DNA of 64,000 nt from Epiperipatus broadwayi (Eukaryota > Onychophora > Udeonychophora > Euonychophora > Peripatidae), in contig JAQFVV010000206.1 of NCBI GenBank assembly GCA_028023455.1, positions 777,861-841,860 on the forward strand, written 5' to 3'. Below the pieces are notes generated by a model that did no database searches, was not told the DNA's origin, and saw nothing but the letters and a program-made list of their open reading frames with translations. This document shows, piece after piece, positions 37,546 through 49,690 of this stretch. The position numbers were made by a program, and so were the translations under genes. How positions within the stretch are numbered: position 1 is the stretch's first letter; each line of letters opens with the position of its first letter.

Positions 37546-37882
37546 GACTATACCTTTTGTAGTCTTTATCAACTATATAACATTGAATAATCAAAACGAG
37601 GCAATCTTTAACAATATCCATAGTTCAATTTGGATTTCCCACAATTCTGTTATCTTAACATTTGATGACTGGCGATTACTGGTGATTCATTAACATTTGA
37701 CGATTTCTTGAAATCAACATAGCTTCTTTTATTTTACGTTTATTATGACAACGTTCAATTTGAATAATTTTCATATTTTTATAATCAAATTTAAATCCAT
37801 ATTGACAAGATTTATTATGATCAAATATAACAGATGATTATTCAATGTTATATAGTTGATAAAGACTACAAAATGTATAGTC
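37546..37882. mobile_element. MITE-like element with 47-bp terminal inverted repeats
   Basis: Terminal arms 37546-37592 and 37836-37882 are nearly perfect inverted copies (GACTATACCTTTTGTAGTCT and AGACTACAAAATGTATAGTC). The internal 240 bp are non-coding. No clear target-site duplication was seen. Confidence 0.85.
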
Positions 37883-38034
37883 AAAAGTACTTCTAAAATA
37901 ATATAATTTATGTAAATTGTACTGTATTTTGATATATATATTAATTTGTATATTACGTATATTGTGAAACGGATACAGATATCAAACTTTATTTATTATT
38001 ATATATATATATATAGATATAATATTTAAATAAT

Positions 38035-39240
38035 GTATATTGTCTATACTAAAGTTAATGTAATTAGAAGGAACTTAAACTCAAACATTCAAGCTCTCTT
38101 CAACTGTCCACTCCATCTTATAAAACTAATGCACATGACCACACACTTGTGAAAAAGAATGATCTCTAATATATTTATTTTGTGCCAAATCAGCACTCAT
38201 CAGGTGGTTCCAGATTACCATCTCCCACTCATATATATAATCAGTTTTTAGTTTATATAAAGATAGCAACTCTTCTAATTTTAATGGATAAGCATCAATT
38301 TTCTCCACTCTCAAACTCTTCAGCCATATATATCATTGAAAATCTGAGGATGGAATGCTCAAAGCATTTGCTGAAGCCAACATTATTGTCATGACTCTAA
38401 ATCACTCTGACTCTCACATATTGGACTTTAATATGTCCATTTAAATATACAGATGATGGATGGGCAGAATGCAGGCTGAAAATGGAATATTTAAAGATAT
38501 GTATATTGTCTGTACTAAACTTATTATATTTAGAAGGGAGTTGAATCAGTCTTTCAAGTTCCCTACAACTTTACACTCCATTTTATACAACTAATACACA
38601 TGACCACATACATGTGAAAAAGATTAATGATCTCCAATATATGTATTTTGTGCTGAACTAGCACTCATCAGTTTGCCTAGATCACCATCTCCTACACATA
38701 CTGTATATACAATCAGTGCTCAGTTTATCTAAGATGGTAAATCCTCCAACTTTAATGGATAAACTTCAGTCTTTTCCACCTCCCAACTCTTCAGCCATCC
38801 TAATCATTGAAAATCTGAGCATGGAATGCTCAAAGCCCTGGTTGATGTCAATATTATTGTCATACCCATGTTAACTTTAAGTCACTATGACCCTTCACAT
38901 ATTGGACCTTAAGAGGGAAAAGCAGGGATGGGCAATACAAACTGAATATGTCATATTTAGATACCTACATATTATCTGTAGTAAACTTAAATATAATTTA
39001 GGACTTGAACTCAGACTTTCTAGCTTTCTATAACTGTTTGCTCCATCTTATACAAACAATATACATGACCACATTTATTTGAAAAAGGAAAATTACCTCC
39101 AATATCTATATTTCATGTGGAACCAGCTTTCAGCAGTTGGTACAGATCACCATCACCCACACATATATATAATCAGTGCTCAATTTATATTAAGATAGCA
39201 AATCTTCCAACTTTAATTACATTAAGTTTATTACAATATA
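38035..39240 (+). repeat. Tandem array of a roughly 460-bp repeat, three units
   Basis: Units start at about 38035, 38497 and 38960, each with TGTATATTGTCT-like words followed by CTTTCAAGCT, ACTCCATCTTATA, CATGACCACA, AGCACTCATCA and ATAATCAGTGCTCA. Units differ by many substitutions, so the array is old. The third unit is cut short. No protein is encoded; short open frames cross it by chance. Related single pieces are at 13840, 37370 and 49490. Confidence 0.82.
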
Positions 39241-39289
39241 CACATATGTAAGTATTATACATTCAGACTGTATTCCACTCATCTCTCTT

Positions 39290-39430
39290 CTGTATATTTA
39301 AACAGACATATTAAAGTCCTATATGTGAGGGGTTAAATTGATTTAAAATCAACATGGGTTTGGCTTTGATTATTTCATCCTCAGATTTTAAATGACATGG
39401 ATGGCTGAATAGTTGTAGGGTGGAGAAGAT
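39290..39430 (-). repeat. Inverted end piece of the same 460-bp repeat
   Basis: The complement reads CAACTATTCAGCCATCCATG, ATCTGAGGATG, CCCATGTTGATTTTAAATCA and CACATATAGGACTTTAATAT, matching the second half of the units (for example 38775-38905). The array thus ends in a head-to-head junction near 39240-39290. Confidence 0.75.
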
Positions 39431-41030
39431 TCTTGCTATATTTTTTATGGGTCAAAAATACACAGTCATGTTTTGTCCTTATTACAAAAATTGCCCATTA
39501 TTGCTTTTCAGTAATTACCATATGTTTGAAGCCTTTCAAACAATGACTGCCACCAGTTTTTTGAAGAAGCATAAAGGTGATTGCTGGCCATCGCTAACTT
39601 TTAATTCTCACTAGATGCACTCAAGGCAAATAACTCTTCTCATGTACTCAAATATGCAATGGGATTCTTATTGTATCCCTTTTTAAAAACTTTTACATTA
39701 ATAAACAAAGTGTTAGAGTTCATGTGGTAACCATTGTTCCTTTGAGTTAGATTTCCATGATCATTTTCATCAGAATTCATCAGAACCTTATCATCATAGA
39801 GTTGACTAAGCCTAAGACTGGAATATTCATTAATTTTTGGATTCACAGGGACAATATTATTTTCAGTGACTTTTGCTTTTGGTTGCATACTTTTAATTTT
39901 CTCTGCATCCCATTTAAATTCTTGCATTTGTTTTTACAAAGTTATAACATGATCAAATTTTCATTTGTGAGTATATAAATACTTGTCATAACTTTCTGCC
40001 TCTCATTTCTGTATTTATCCTGATTATCTGCCTCATCTGGTTTTACATACTCATTAATCTTCCCTAATTTCAAATGAAAAGATTGCAACTTGGTATCAAT
40101 ATCCTAAAAAGACTGGAGACTGAACTGGTGATAACATCCACCTTTTCTTACATCTCTTGTACTTTCTCATCATTAGCTTGCTGAATTGTTTTCTACAATA
40201 CACTTCATTAAATTTTGTGAAATTCTTTTTTTTGAATGTCAACAGTACTTGTGACTTTAGCCTTCATGTGTCTACATGTATGGTTTGGAAGGAGTATTCT
40301 GTTTCATATTTAAAACTTTGAAATTAATTCTTATAGCCCTATAATTATTAGCCATTTGGCATGTTTTTCTAAACTCCTCAAACTTTATAAATATTTTTTG
40401 AGTTTCTTCTGTCATTTCATCCTTAGATTCATAAAATTTGACTCTCAGAGAAATAGCTTCAATTTTTGATTCTTCCCTGATAGCTATTGTTTGTCTCTGG
40501 ACTCTTATTCTTTTGCAAATTGACCCTCTAGTTCCTTAGATTTGTTATCTATTTCTGTATTCAAATCATTAACACTAGCATCCAACCTAGCTTCTAGAGC
40601 CCTAAAATTGTTTGAACAAGCATCAAACTTGGCATTTAAATCATCCATCAAGCTGTTAGAGTTAGTACCTATCTTTCAGGAAATGAAAAATGAATTAATT
40701 TTTCATTTCCTTAATCACATTCATCAGCTCAGACCAACTAATGTTAGGTCCTTCCAACATTTTATTAGTATCATCCACAGCACTTAATATTAAAGTTAAT
40801 ATATCATGAACTCAGATACTCAAAGATATATATATAAACTAGTTTATATTTTCAAAGTGTTTTTCCAAAAACTGAGATTTGTTATCCCTTACCTATATAA
40901 AAAAAAAAAAATTATCACACGAAGCATACTTAAAATTAGGGGAAATAAACCCTATCCTTTTTTTTAATTGACTCTGAGATTAAATTCTCAACTTCAATAA
41001 TGTTATATTCTTCCATATTGTTTTAAAGCA
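39420..41030 (-). pseudogene. Decayed gag-like reading frame, probably from an LTR retroelement
   Basis: Read from high to low coordinates: MEEYNIIEVENLISESIKKK from about 41019, then after low-complexity sequence ISWSELMNVIKEM (about 40730). Next come a charged coiled-coil-like stretch (LMDDLNAKFDA, LEARLDASVNDLNTEIDNKS, KIEAISLRVKFYESKDEMTE; 40660-40350), an open 95-codon part with PVNPKINEYSS (39927-39640), and YASSKNWWQSLFERLQTYGN (about 39560). The last piece resembles the capsid region of retroelement gag proteins (A..W...L...YG.). Several frameshifts and stops interrupt it. No protease or reverse transcriptase follows, because the repeat at 39290-39430 begins there. LTR-element origin is inference; a host coiled-coil pseudogene is the alternative. 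Confidence 0.45.
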
Positions 41031-41184
41031 TTTTCTAAATATTAATGGTACTGACTTGCGTTAAAGAAAATTACTACTTCATTAATAATTCTTAAAATTA
41101 CTCTAATCACTTATCAGGTCTAGAAAAAAAATGTTTATCTTCATAGCAATACTGAGATTTAAAAATTTCATGTCAAGCATTGAG

Positions 41185-41215
41185 TGCCAAAATTGTAATG
41201 AAACAATCTGAGAAG
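41185..41215 (-). other. Primer-binding-site-like word upstream of the gag-like frame
   Basis: On the minus strand ATTACAATTT is followed by TGGCACTCAATGC. A TGG start shortly after a possible LTR end is the usual layout of a retroelement primer binding site, and it lies upstream of the gag-like start. A similar word, ATTACAATTTTGGATG, lies about 75 bp further upstream on that strand. No paired LTR was found, so this is tentative. Confidence 0.25.
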
Positions 41216-42113
41216 ATGACAATTTGAATGCACCACAGGTCGAGACATCCAAAATTGTAATGGAACATTTTGGGATGGGTGACAATGTGGTTTTGTTATG
41301 CCTTGCAGATTAAGATATGTTATCCTATAACTTTTAACCAGTATAAAATATAAAGATTCATCTTTAAATGATAATTTGTGTATAAGAATTTTCTTATTCA
41401 AATATCTCTAACATCTACACACACGTATCATATCGCATGATAAGTAACCTTTCAATTAAATAGTATGCAAACAGAGAATGTGAAGCTTTCTCAGTTATGC
41501 ATCAGATTCTACTAGCAATTGATATAGTAATTGGCTATTAAAATAATGGCTTATGAATAAATAAATCAAACATATAAATGAAAGAAATGTATCTGACTTT
41601 ATTATCTCCCATTCAATACTTTACTTGCCTGCTCCCAAGGTTTAGCATTAAATATAACTAATGAGACTTAATTTCTTGCCAAAATATAAAGTAGAAACAA
41701 AGGGAATATTTTACTGAATCTATAAATAATTTAATTAATATTTCTAAAATATTAGTATTTTACAATATAATTGCATATTAATGTTTGTGCAAATGATCAT
41801 TAGCATTTAAATATTATCAGGCTAAAAATAATTAAGTTATTAAAATCAAGTATTGCACAATGACCCATGTGTATTGATAAGTGATGAAATTACAAAAAAA
41901 TTCACTAAGCCACTTTAAATAAAACAAGTAGTATATTTTTATTTATGATCTATATATTCTCTTTCCTTTCAAGAGAGGCAATAATATGATAATAAAGCAT
42001 AATAGCCATTTTTATTGATTTCTGTGACATCATATTTGTAACATTTGTTGAAATATTTATGAAGTTATATATGAGTCTGAGTGAACGTTATCACTTCTTA
42101 AGAATGAATAAGA
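41216..42113. other. AT-rich spacer
   Basis: No gene, hairpin or duplicate was recognised, apart from the second ATTACAATTTTGGATG word near 41250-41265 noted with the primer-binding-site-like feature. Confidence 0.5.
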
Positions 42114-42115
42114 TA

Positions 42116-42324
<209 letters not shown>

Positions 42325-42884
42325 TATCTAACTACTGTCTTTCCATTTTCCTGAGAAACTTTCCATGCTGGACTAGTATATTTTCATTCTCCCAAGATGT
42401 AATTCATGCTGAAGCATTGTTTTTCCATTTTCCCAAAATGCAATTCATGCTGACTAGTATTTTTTCCCTTTTTTCACACGGAATTTATATAATAGATGAA
42501 CAATAAGACTTAGATAAGAAAACTATAGTACTCTCATCAAACGAACCCAATTTTTATTGAAACCATATGCCAATCTAATACCAATGTCAATCCATCTTTC
42601 ATTGTATTCAATCATAATATCATGTGTTTCCAAATAATTTTCTCAATCTCGTATTTAAAAATTCCATGTAAACTTAATTTGACATATGTATTTTGTTATA
42701 TAATAATTATTTTTCTATTAATTAATGTAAATCATGTTTTCTTTTCTATCATAATCAACAAGATTGGAGACCTTTATTACATATGCAATATTATGAATCA
42801 ATTTATATCTAAAATCTCATGCTTTCAAATGTAACTTATGTGATCCTTTTTGAGTCGCAATAACATTTATCCTTTGAAACATCA

Positions 42885-42908
42885 ACATCATCATCATAAT
42901 AATAATAA

Positions 42909-42966
<58 letters not shown>

Positions 42967-42985
42967 TGTTGTTGTTGTAGCAACA
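42885..42985. repeat. Compound (CAT)n(AAT)n(TAG)n(TTG)n microsatellite
   Basis: Four trinucleotide types follow one another without spacer. Two minus-strand open frames (poly-Thr and poly-Tyr) come only from this tract and are not genes. Confidence 0.9.
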
Positions 42986-43562
42986 ATAGCAGCAGCACTT
43001 GCTAAAGTCAAATGGTTCAAGAACAGATATTTTATTCTTTAAGGTAACATTAACTAGCTCTGCAATCCAAATTAAAATAAATATCAAGATTCTCCTTAAA
43101 TTATACTAAATATAAATATGTTTTTTAAACTATACTTTCCTCTTTTGGGGGGTCTAAATGCAGACTTCTTAAACTAATCCCTTTTATCTTACAAGTGTTT
43201 CTCAATTATGGCAAAAGAATTGATGCATTCTTCTGTTTTCAGTTTTTTAAAATTGTTTACAATATTTGATGTTGCACATCTTTAGATTTTATATATTAGT
43301 TATCTAATGAACTTTACACTCTCTTTTATAGTACTCTATGTTGAACATTTATTGTTAAAACACACTAATAAATGGATGTACTAACTATCAACAAGCAGTA
43401 TAATAAAATCAGAAACATTGCTGCATTAACTAGATAGTCACAAACAATATTTGTTTTGATTTATACTTCTAATTTTTTTGAATCACATGCTTGAAAAACT
43501 TATATGCTAAAATTTTAATAGGGATGTTAGAAATTTTAATTCATTAAATCAAAATATTGTTA

Positions 43563-43770
43563 TATAATTGTTGTTTAGTAAGGTTTCAATATTTTGAGTT
43601 TTGGCTAAGTAAAGATTAATCCAGTTTAGTTTGTTAACTGTAGGTGAGTGCACTTTCAACCGGTGATTCTGGCTTCACCAATAGAAAGCATGCTCAATAC
43701 AGTTAACAAACTAAACTGAATAAACCTTTACTTAGCCATTGTTCAAAACATTGAAACTTTACTAATTATA
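43563..43770. repeat. Inverted repeat, arms about 78 bp
   Basis: Left arm 43563-43642 and right arm 43696-43770 pair (CAGTTTAGTTTGTTAACTGT and ACAGTTAACAAACTAAACTG). The loop of about 53 nt is less AT-rich and holds CAACCGGTGATTCTGGCTTC. Non-coding, MITE-like. Confidence 0.85.
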
Positions 43771-46700
43771 GTAGAATATGGAAAAGGAAAGTAAGATGTG
43801 AACTCAAAAGTTAAAGATCCATGAATTACAACACAGCCCAACTGATGTTTGAGCATCATATCCTCTCTTAAACAATAAACCATTTGATCAGTTTGTCAAT
43901 ATTAATATTGATATTCTCAAAACTAACATTATATTGGTTTTGTAGAATAGATATAAATTTTGACAAAGTAATTACCATAACAACAATCATTTGTTTAATT
44001 TAATACAAGAAATGGAAAGAGTTATATGGAATTGAAGATTTGGGCAATAAAGAAAATGGATTGAAGAAATGAAAGAACTTGCTACGTAATTACTCTCTGG
44101 ACCTATCCACGGAAGGAATACTATTGATAATTATGATAGTCTAAATAAATATACATTAAAGAATAAATATCATTTGACATAAAAAAAAATAAGAATTTCA
44201 ATGTTTTTTGCTGCTTTATAGAAATATTATCTACATTTAAAATCTATTTGTAATGTTTCTAATATAAATCTATAATCATTAAAAACAGTCAACACTTAAA
44301 CAATTCCAATATAGATAACAATCAAGAATTTCAAACTGTTGTCAATGCAACCTCCTTTTAGCAATAGAGATGGAATCCCACCTCCATTAATAGTCTCATA
44401 TATTTATAAAGGTACTAAAGACTGCAACTTGATTGAAATTATTGATTGGAAGAAGTTTAAATAAACCTCTTTAAACAGGTATATATATATATGATGTAAA
44501 TAAATGACAAAAGAAATTAAATTTGTTACCAATGATATTGCTAGGTAACTATCAATTACAATTAACAGCCTTTAGGTTAAACAATCTGCTCAGTGGTTCA
44601 CAATAGTTTTTTTGTTTATTTGTTTTGGATTTACTTAGAAATAAAAAAGTTCATATATATAATGTTTTATTTTATTTATAAATAAACGTATTTTAATGTG
44701 CGATTAAACAAAACTTAGAAATTATAATTATTCTTTTGATGATTATATATCAAATTCGGTAACCTAGAAACATGGAGTTGTGTTTTCAATAACATTATTT
44801 CACCAATACTTTTAAATACTTGCAGAGAGATGCCGAGGTATTTACATTTATTTGAAAATAAATAGGTTAAAATGGTCAATATAAATGCAGATAATTATTT
44901 TAGTAATATATATATATGATATTATGTTTAAAAGGCAATTTGGTTGAAATATCAGCGTAACAGATTATTACATACAAGCCATTATGCCTGATCATCATGA
45001 ATGGTGTTTGCCACTGTTCTGTCAGCAAAATTAATTTTTCACCATTACTTAGAACTAATCATAAATTTTAATAAGGATTTTTAGTTCATAGAGCATGTTA
45101 TTAAACTTATTTTTAAAAGAACCCATTAAAAATCGAAGTTTCAGAAAGTTGTTATAATAAGAATTTGAATAGCATATAAAATTATACTTTTAAAAATTTG
45201 ATGTTTGCCAGTCAAAACAATAATTAAATAAAAATATCATTGTCAGACATTGGCAGAAATTAAATTGACATTTTTAATTATAAATTAATTAATACTAGTT
45301 TATTTTTATTGACATTGTTACTTTTAAAAAGCTATATCATAGCAATTATTTTTAATTAATAACCTAACATTTTTTAAAATTATGCTAATACTTAACATCT
45401 AAATAAAAATAAGCATTCCTTTGGAATATAAATTCTGAAAGAAATCACTTTCCTTAGACTATACAGAATTAGCTTTTAAACATAATAATATTCTTCCTTA
45501 TGGCATTATAAATTAAGCATTACAATAGCATATATATATATATGCAATGATTTTGTACATTCTATAATACATATTTTCAAAAAGATTTCCACCTTTTAAT
45601 CTTTTTACATCTCACTTTGCTGATCACAAGCTTATGCATAATACTTAGATATTTTATTATATTTTAAAGAGGTTATTTTTTAAACAATCATTATCAAGAA
45701 TTCATTCATCAGTAGACATATAGATTTATAGTTCTCTGAAAAATAGAAAGACTTCCATCATTGTTGGCCTTGTTATTTTTAAAATAAAATAACAATACAT
45801 TCATTTTATTTACCTATATATTTACTGAGAAGTTATTTTAATCATAAAGTAATCTTGGTAAGTAAAATTTTCTTATTCAATTTAAGCTTTAAAAAATTAC
45901 AAGTTTGGATATTTGAAATGAAACACTTTTGCTATAATATCTTGAACTATTATGCTAACATAATTAACTATTTGTATTAGTAAAAAAATAGCAATGTAAT
46001 TAATAGAAAGAGGCTATTAAAATAAATTAGATAACATCCAATGATGATAAAAAGCTTTTAGTATACATTGTATGATAATACAAGTCATAGAGGTTTCCAT
46101 ATATTACATTTGTCTATATGCTGCAAAAAAAAACAGCCAAATTATGACACTCTTTCATAAATACTCATATATAAATGAAAATTATTTAATAAAAAATTTT
46201 AATTAAAAAAAACATATCTGATAATTCATTCAGATAAATGAACTACTTTGAAATAAAATGTTTATATCTATTTCAGTTTATTTACACTAGCAAAATCACA
46301 AATACTTGAGATTGAGTTATGAATAATGAAACAAAAAAAGATCATAAAAATGATTGAATTCATTAAATAATATGCTATAGAAAAATAAAATAATAATATA
46401 TGTTTGATGTTTTGTTTTTAATTTAATTTTAATATAAACACTTTTTTCTATATATTTTTGAATTGAATCTTCAGTGGTATGATTGTTATTGTGGTTTTAT
46501 CTTTCTCTTGAATGTTCAGCCACCTGGATAAAATATTAGATAAGACTATTTTATTTATTTATAATTATTTAGAGACATTTTTGTTACATTTTTTTACTCG
46601 AGTTCTTTTTAATCTTTATATATAATACTCATAAGGAAATTACTCTGACCCATGCACTGTATAAATTTATAAATGTTTCTAATACTGCTAATATCAATCT

Positions 46701-47231
46701 TCTTTCTTATTATATGCAAAGATAATTGTAGAATGAGTCCTTTTGCTTGCTTTTTTGAACTTAGAGATTTCAAATTTAACAAATTATTTAATTTGGAATA
46801 ATTTTCTAATTAAACGTAGATGTAAACTTCTCTTCTTTAATATGACCAGTTAGTAAACTTCATAAGATGAAAATAATTTCTACTTATTTTTAAAATCTTT
46901 GTCAATAAAATAGCCATTATATATATATATATATAAAGTCAGTCTAATGCCCAAGATTATACTGACTAATGTCAGATTAACATAATTATTTTCACTAATT
47001 ATTAGCTATTTACCATGAATTGGTGCAGTTATATTATTAATATGGTATACAATATTATATAATGCCTGATTTTGTCAATTAATAACTATATTAGTATCAT
47101 TCATAGACTATATAAATATTCTGGGTTTTTTTTCATTAAGATGAAATTAGATGCAGTATAAAGGTAAATGGTGAATTTAATGGATTGTTTGTTTGCTTGT
47201 TTTTATATTTATTACTATTCTGCATATTAAT
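43771..47231. other. AT-rich spacer without recognisable genes
   Basis: No open frame of interest and no defined repeats apart from short (AT)n runs at about 44485, 44910, 45530 and 46918. Confidence 0.6.
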
Positions 47232-47343
47232 ATGTTACATATGGAAACAGGCAAAACTCTCTATATGTATTGCCACTCATTGCAAGCCAAAGTAACAGCT
47301 ATATTCAAGCATAAGAAATCGTGATCATGTGATGTTACATATG
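47232..47343. mobile_element. Short retroposon, family GGCAAAACT, copy 2, with 12-bp target-site duplication
   Basis: ATGTTACATATG at 47232-47243 recurs exactly at 47332-47343. The 88-bp insert begins GAAACAGGCAAAACTCTCTA and contains TTGCCACTCATTGCAAGCC. The insert shares its end with copies at 10.5 and 56.3 kb. Its source RNA is not recognised. Confidence 0.65.
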
Positions 47344-47867
47344 TTTTGTATTTATTTTATTCAAATTTATTATATTTTTTACATCATAAATGTTATACAA
47401 TTTTTGAAAAAGAAATTACATCAGTTCTTATTTTATTTAATATTTTCAAAACAAAATGAATATACTTTGTTAATTAATTTTGACTTAATTTTAACTTAAT
47501 AAGCTGTTATTCTGTTTAAAAAATAGTATTAAAGTGATTTTTTTTAATCTAAAACTCTTTTCAGTACTTGGTGTTTAGAAATTCTAATATTTATTGAATT
47601 GGCTACTTAATATTTTGTTTCTTTATTTTTTGATATTTCATGATTCATATTTGTAATATGAAAATTTATCTGTCAATTTATGAATATTATTAAGATTGAT
47701 TTTTTAGGGATGTTTCACCGTCATTAAAGATATCAACAAATTATTTTTAAAAAATATTACACAGAACTAATTTTAAATATCATTTTTTACTTTGAAATAA
47801 ATATAATCTTTTAAAAATAATAATCTTTACATGTGTATTCTATAAGAACCATTTAGAAATTAGACTT

Positions 47868-47960
47868 TTATAGAAGATATTTTATTTACTAAGGCAATAA
47901 ATCTAAAGCTTGTGCTGTTAAAAATGCGAAGGTAGGGACCTCTACAGGTCTTAACCACAA
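47868..47960. repeat. H1-family half-hairpin (left-type arm)
   Basis: GATATTTTATTTACTAAGGC, a GCTTGTGCTGTT segment, GCGAAGGTAGGGACC and CTCTACAGGTCTTAA form one arm only. The matching complementary arm lies 6.7 kb away at 54665-54760. Confidence 0.75.
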
Positions 47961-48164
47961 GATTATGCTTTGGCAGAAAGGAGGAGAACATCTTTATTTC
48001 AACCTACTTTTTATATAAATAGATGAAGCTGAAGCGGTTAGAATTGAGAGCGTGAAGCCATTCAATACTTCACTGATTAAGTTCACAATTCCTATTATAC
48101 ATTAATACTCATGAAATCTTTCGATTTACAACCAGTCAATGGAAAGATCTTATAGTTAGAAATC

Positions 48165-48290
48165 TATTACGATAATTTAAAGTTGTAATTATAAATTTAT
48201 TTAACGCACATTGATTACGTAAGTAATATTTACTAAGGCAATAAACCTAAAGCTTGTGCTGTTATAACTTTAAATTATCTTAATAGAAGA
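48165..48290. repeat. H1-family flank and arm fragment
   Basis: ATTACGATAATTTAAAGTTG, AATTATAAATTTATTTAACG and ACGTAAGTAATATTTACTAA match the inverted right flank of the hairpin at 2801-2954. The sequence then repeats the arm start GGCAATAAACCTAAAGCTTG of 47880. A second, shorter arm copy. Confidence 0.7.
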
Positions 48291-49489
48291 TATTTTAATA
48301 AACTTGAAACTAACATATCTTTAAAAGTTGATGGGTGTGAGAGAATTCATTGTTTGCCAGTTTATTTAATGATTTGCTGACAGTCTTATTTGTAAAGAAT
48401 TCTTATAGCAAGTCATATGAAGAGCATTACTTCAAAATATTATTATATATCAGCATTGCATATAAATAGCCATTCATTGATTTCTAAAAGAATAATATAT
48501 ATATATATAAGTACTTTTTCCTTCATTTACATACTCTATTTTAAAATACGTTTTTGCACACTCTCATTCACTACTAGAATATTTAAATATAATAACTAAT
48601 ATTTTTTATTAGCTCTTATATAAACCATTTCTAAGCTGAAATATGTTTTTTTTTTTTTTTTTAAATTGTATTTCTTGAAAAAAATTTTTTTAAATTCTTT
48701 TTGTTGTGCATTCAGTTAAAATATTTTTTGATGAAATATATGAATATTTTATTTAATTTTTGCATAATTTTTATTTATTTACAAAGATTAAAATATTTAG
48801 TCAGATGATTTTTAAAATAATCTCTGCTAGCAAATTTTTATAGATTAGATAGAAAAATATTTAACTTTGCATAATAAATCATTATATATATCGAAATGTA
48901 TATCAAAGACATTAAAAAGTTGAAATATTGACTTCTTTTATTGGAATGTTATGGTTTAGAATAGAACAGAATGGAGAACTACAACTATAAAAGATATTGA
49001 AATTTTTAGAGATAATTGTTTATTGCAAAAAAAACATAAAATATACCATTGCAATATTTTATATAAAAAGATTAAAAGCGTAGCAAATAAAAAATATTAA
49101 TGTTGTGATTTGTATATTGATTTATATCATCAGTAAAAAATTCATCTTCAATTTTTTATTTCTTTGTCTTTTTCTTTTACCTATTAATTCTTGAGTCAAT
49201 GCTACTAATGATGAAATTCAAACCAAACTTTATTTGACAGCTCTAAATTGTCACTTCTACTGCTATAAAGATAATAAATTAGCCAAAATCTATTAATAGA
49301 ATCTGCTTTCACTGCCATCTAGTGGTTATTTTTAGTATTCAATAGAGATTAATGCTGTCTAGTGGATGACAAATATATTATAGTAAAAAATATACCTTGA
49401 AGTGCATTAAAAACATTTGTGATAATTCAGTTTATTGATAAAAACACAATTGCTAAATATGTATATTATTAATATATCTATAGAGGGTT
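48291..49489. other. AT-rich spacer
   Basis: No gene seen. The words TGCCATCTAGTGG and TGCTGTCTAGTGG occur about 40 bp apart at 49314 and 49352, and similar CATCTAGTG words occur at 10.6 and 55.5 kb. Confidence 0.5.
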
Positions 49490-49690
49490 TGAACACAGGC
49501 TTTCAAGCTCCATTCAGCTATCCATTCTACATGACCACACACATATGAAAAAGATAAATGGTTTCCAATATATATATTGTGCTAAACTATATGTTGTCAT
49601 GTGTATCCATTGTATGAGATAGAGTAGATAACTGAAGGGAGCTTGAAAGTCTGTGTTCAGTTCTCCTGTATTACATCTAAACTCCAAGTA
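49490..49690. repeat. Inverted-repeat version of the roughly 460-bp repeat end
   Basis: The left part ACACAGGCTTTCAAGCTCCA pairs with the right part GGAGCTTGAAAGTCTGTGTT. Between them are ACATGACCACACACATATGA and AAGATAAATGGTTTCCAATA as in the 38-kb units. One unit end is mirrored around a short, partial interior. Confidence 0.7.

Noticed and set aside
38126-38394. Two overlapping frames of 62 and 70 aa
   Set aside because: Both lie within a diverged tandem repeat and are not conserved in the neighbouring units.
39420-40787. Plus-strand frames of 64, 73 and 81 aa
   Set aside because: Antisense shadows of the gag-like relic, whose minus-strand reading has the residue pattern of a protein.
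42817-43087. Poly-threonine and poly-tyrosine frames on the minus strand
   Set aside because: Both come from the compound trinucleotide repeat in two frames.
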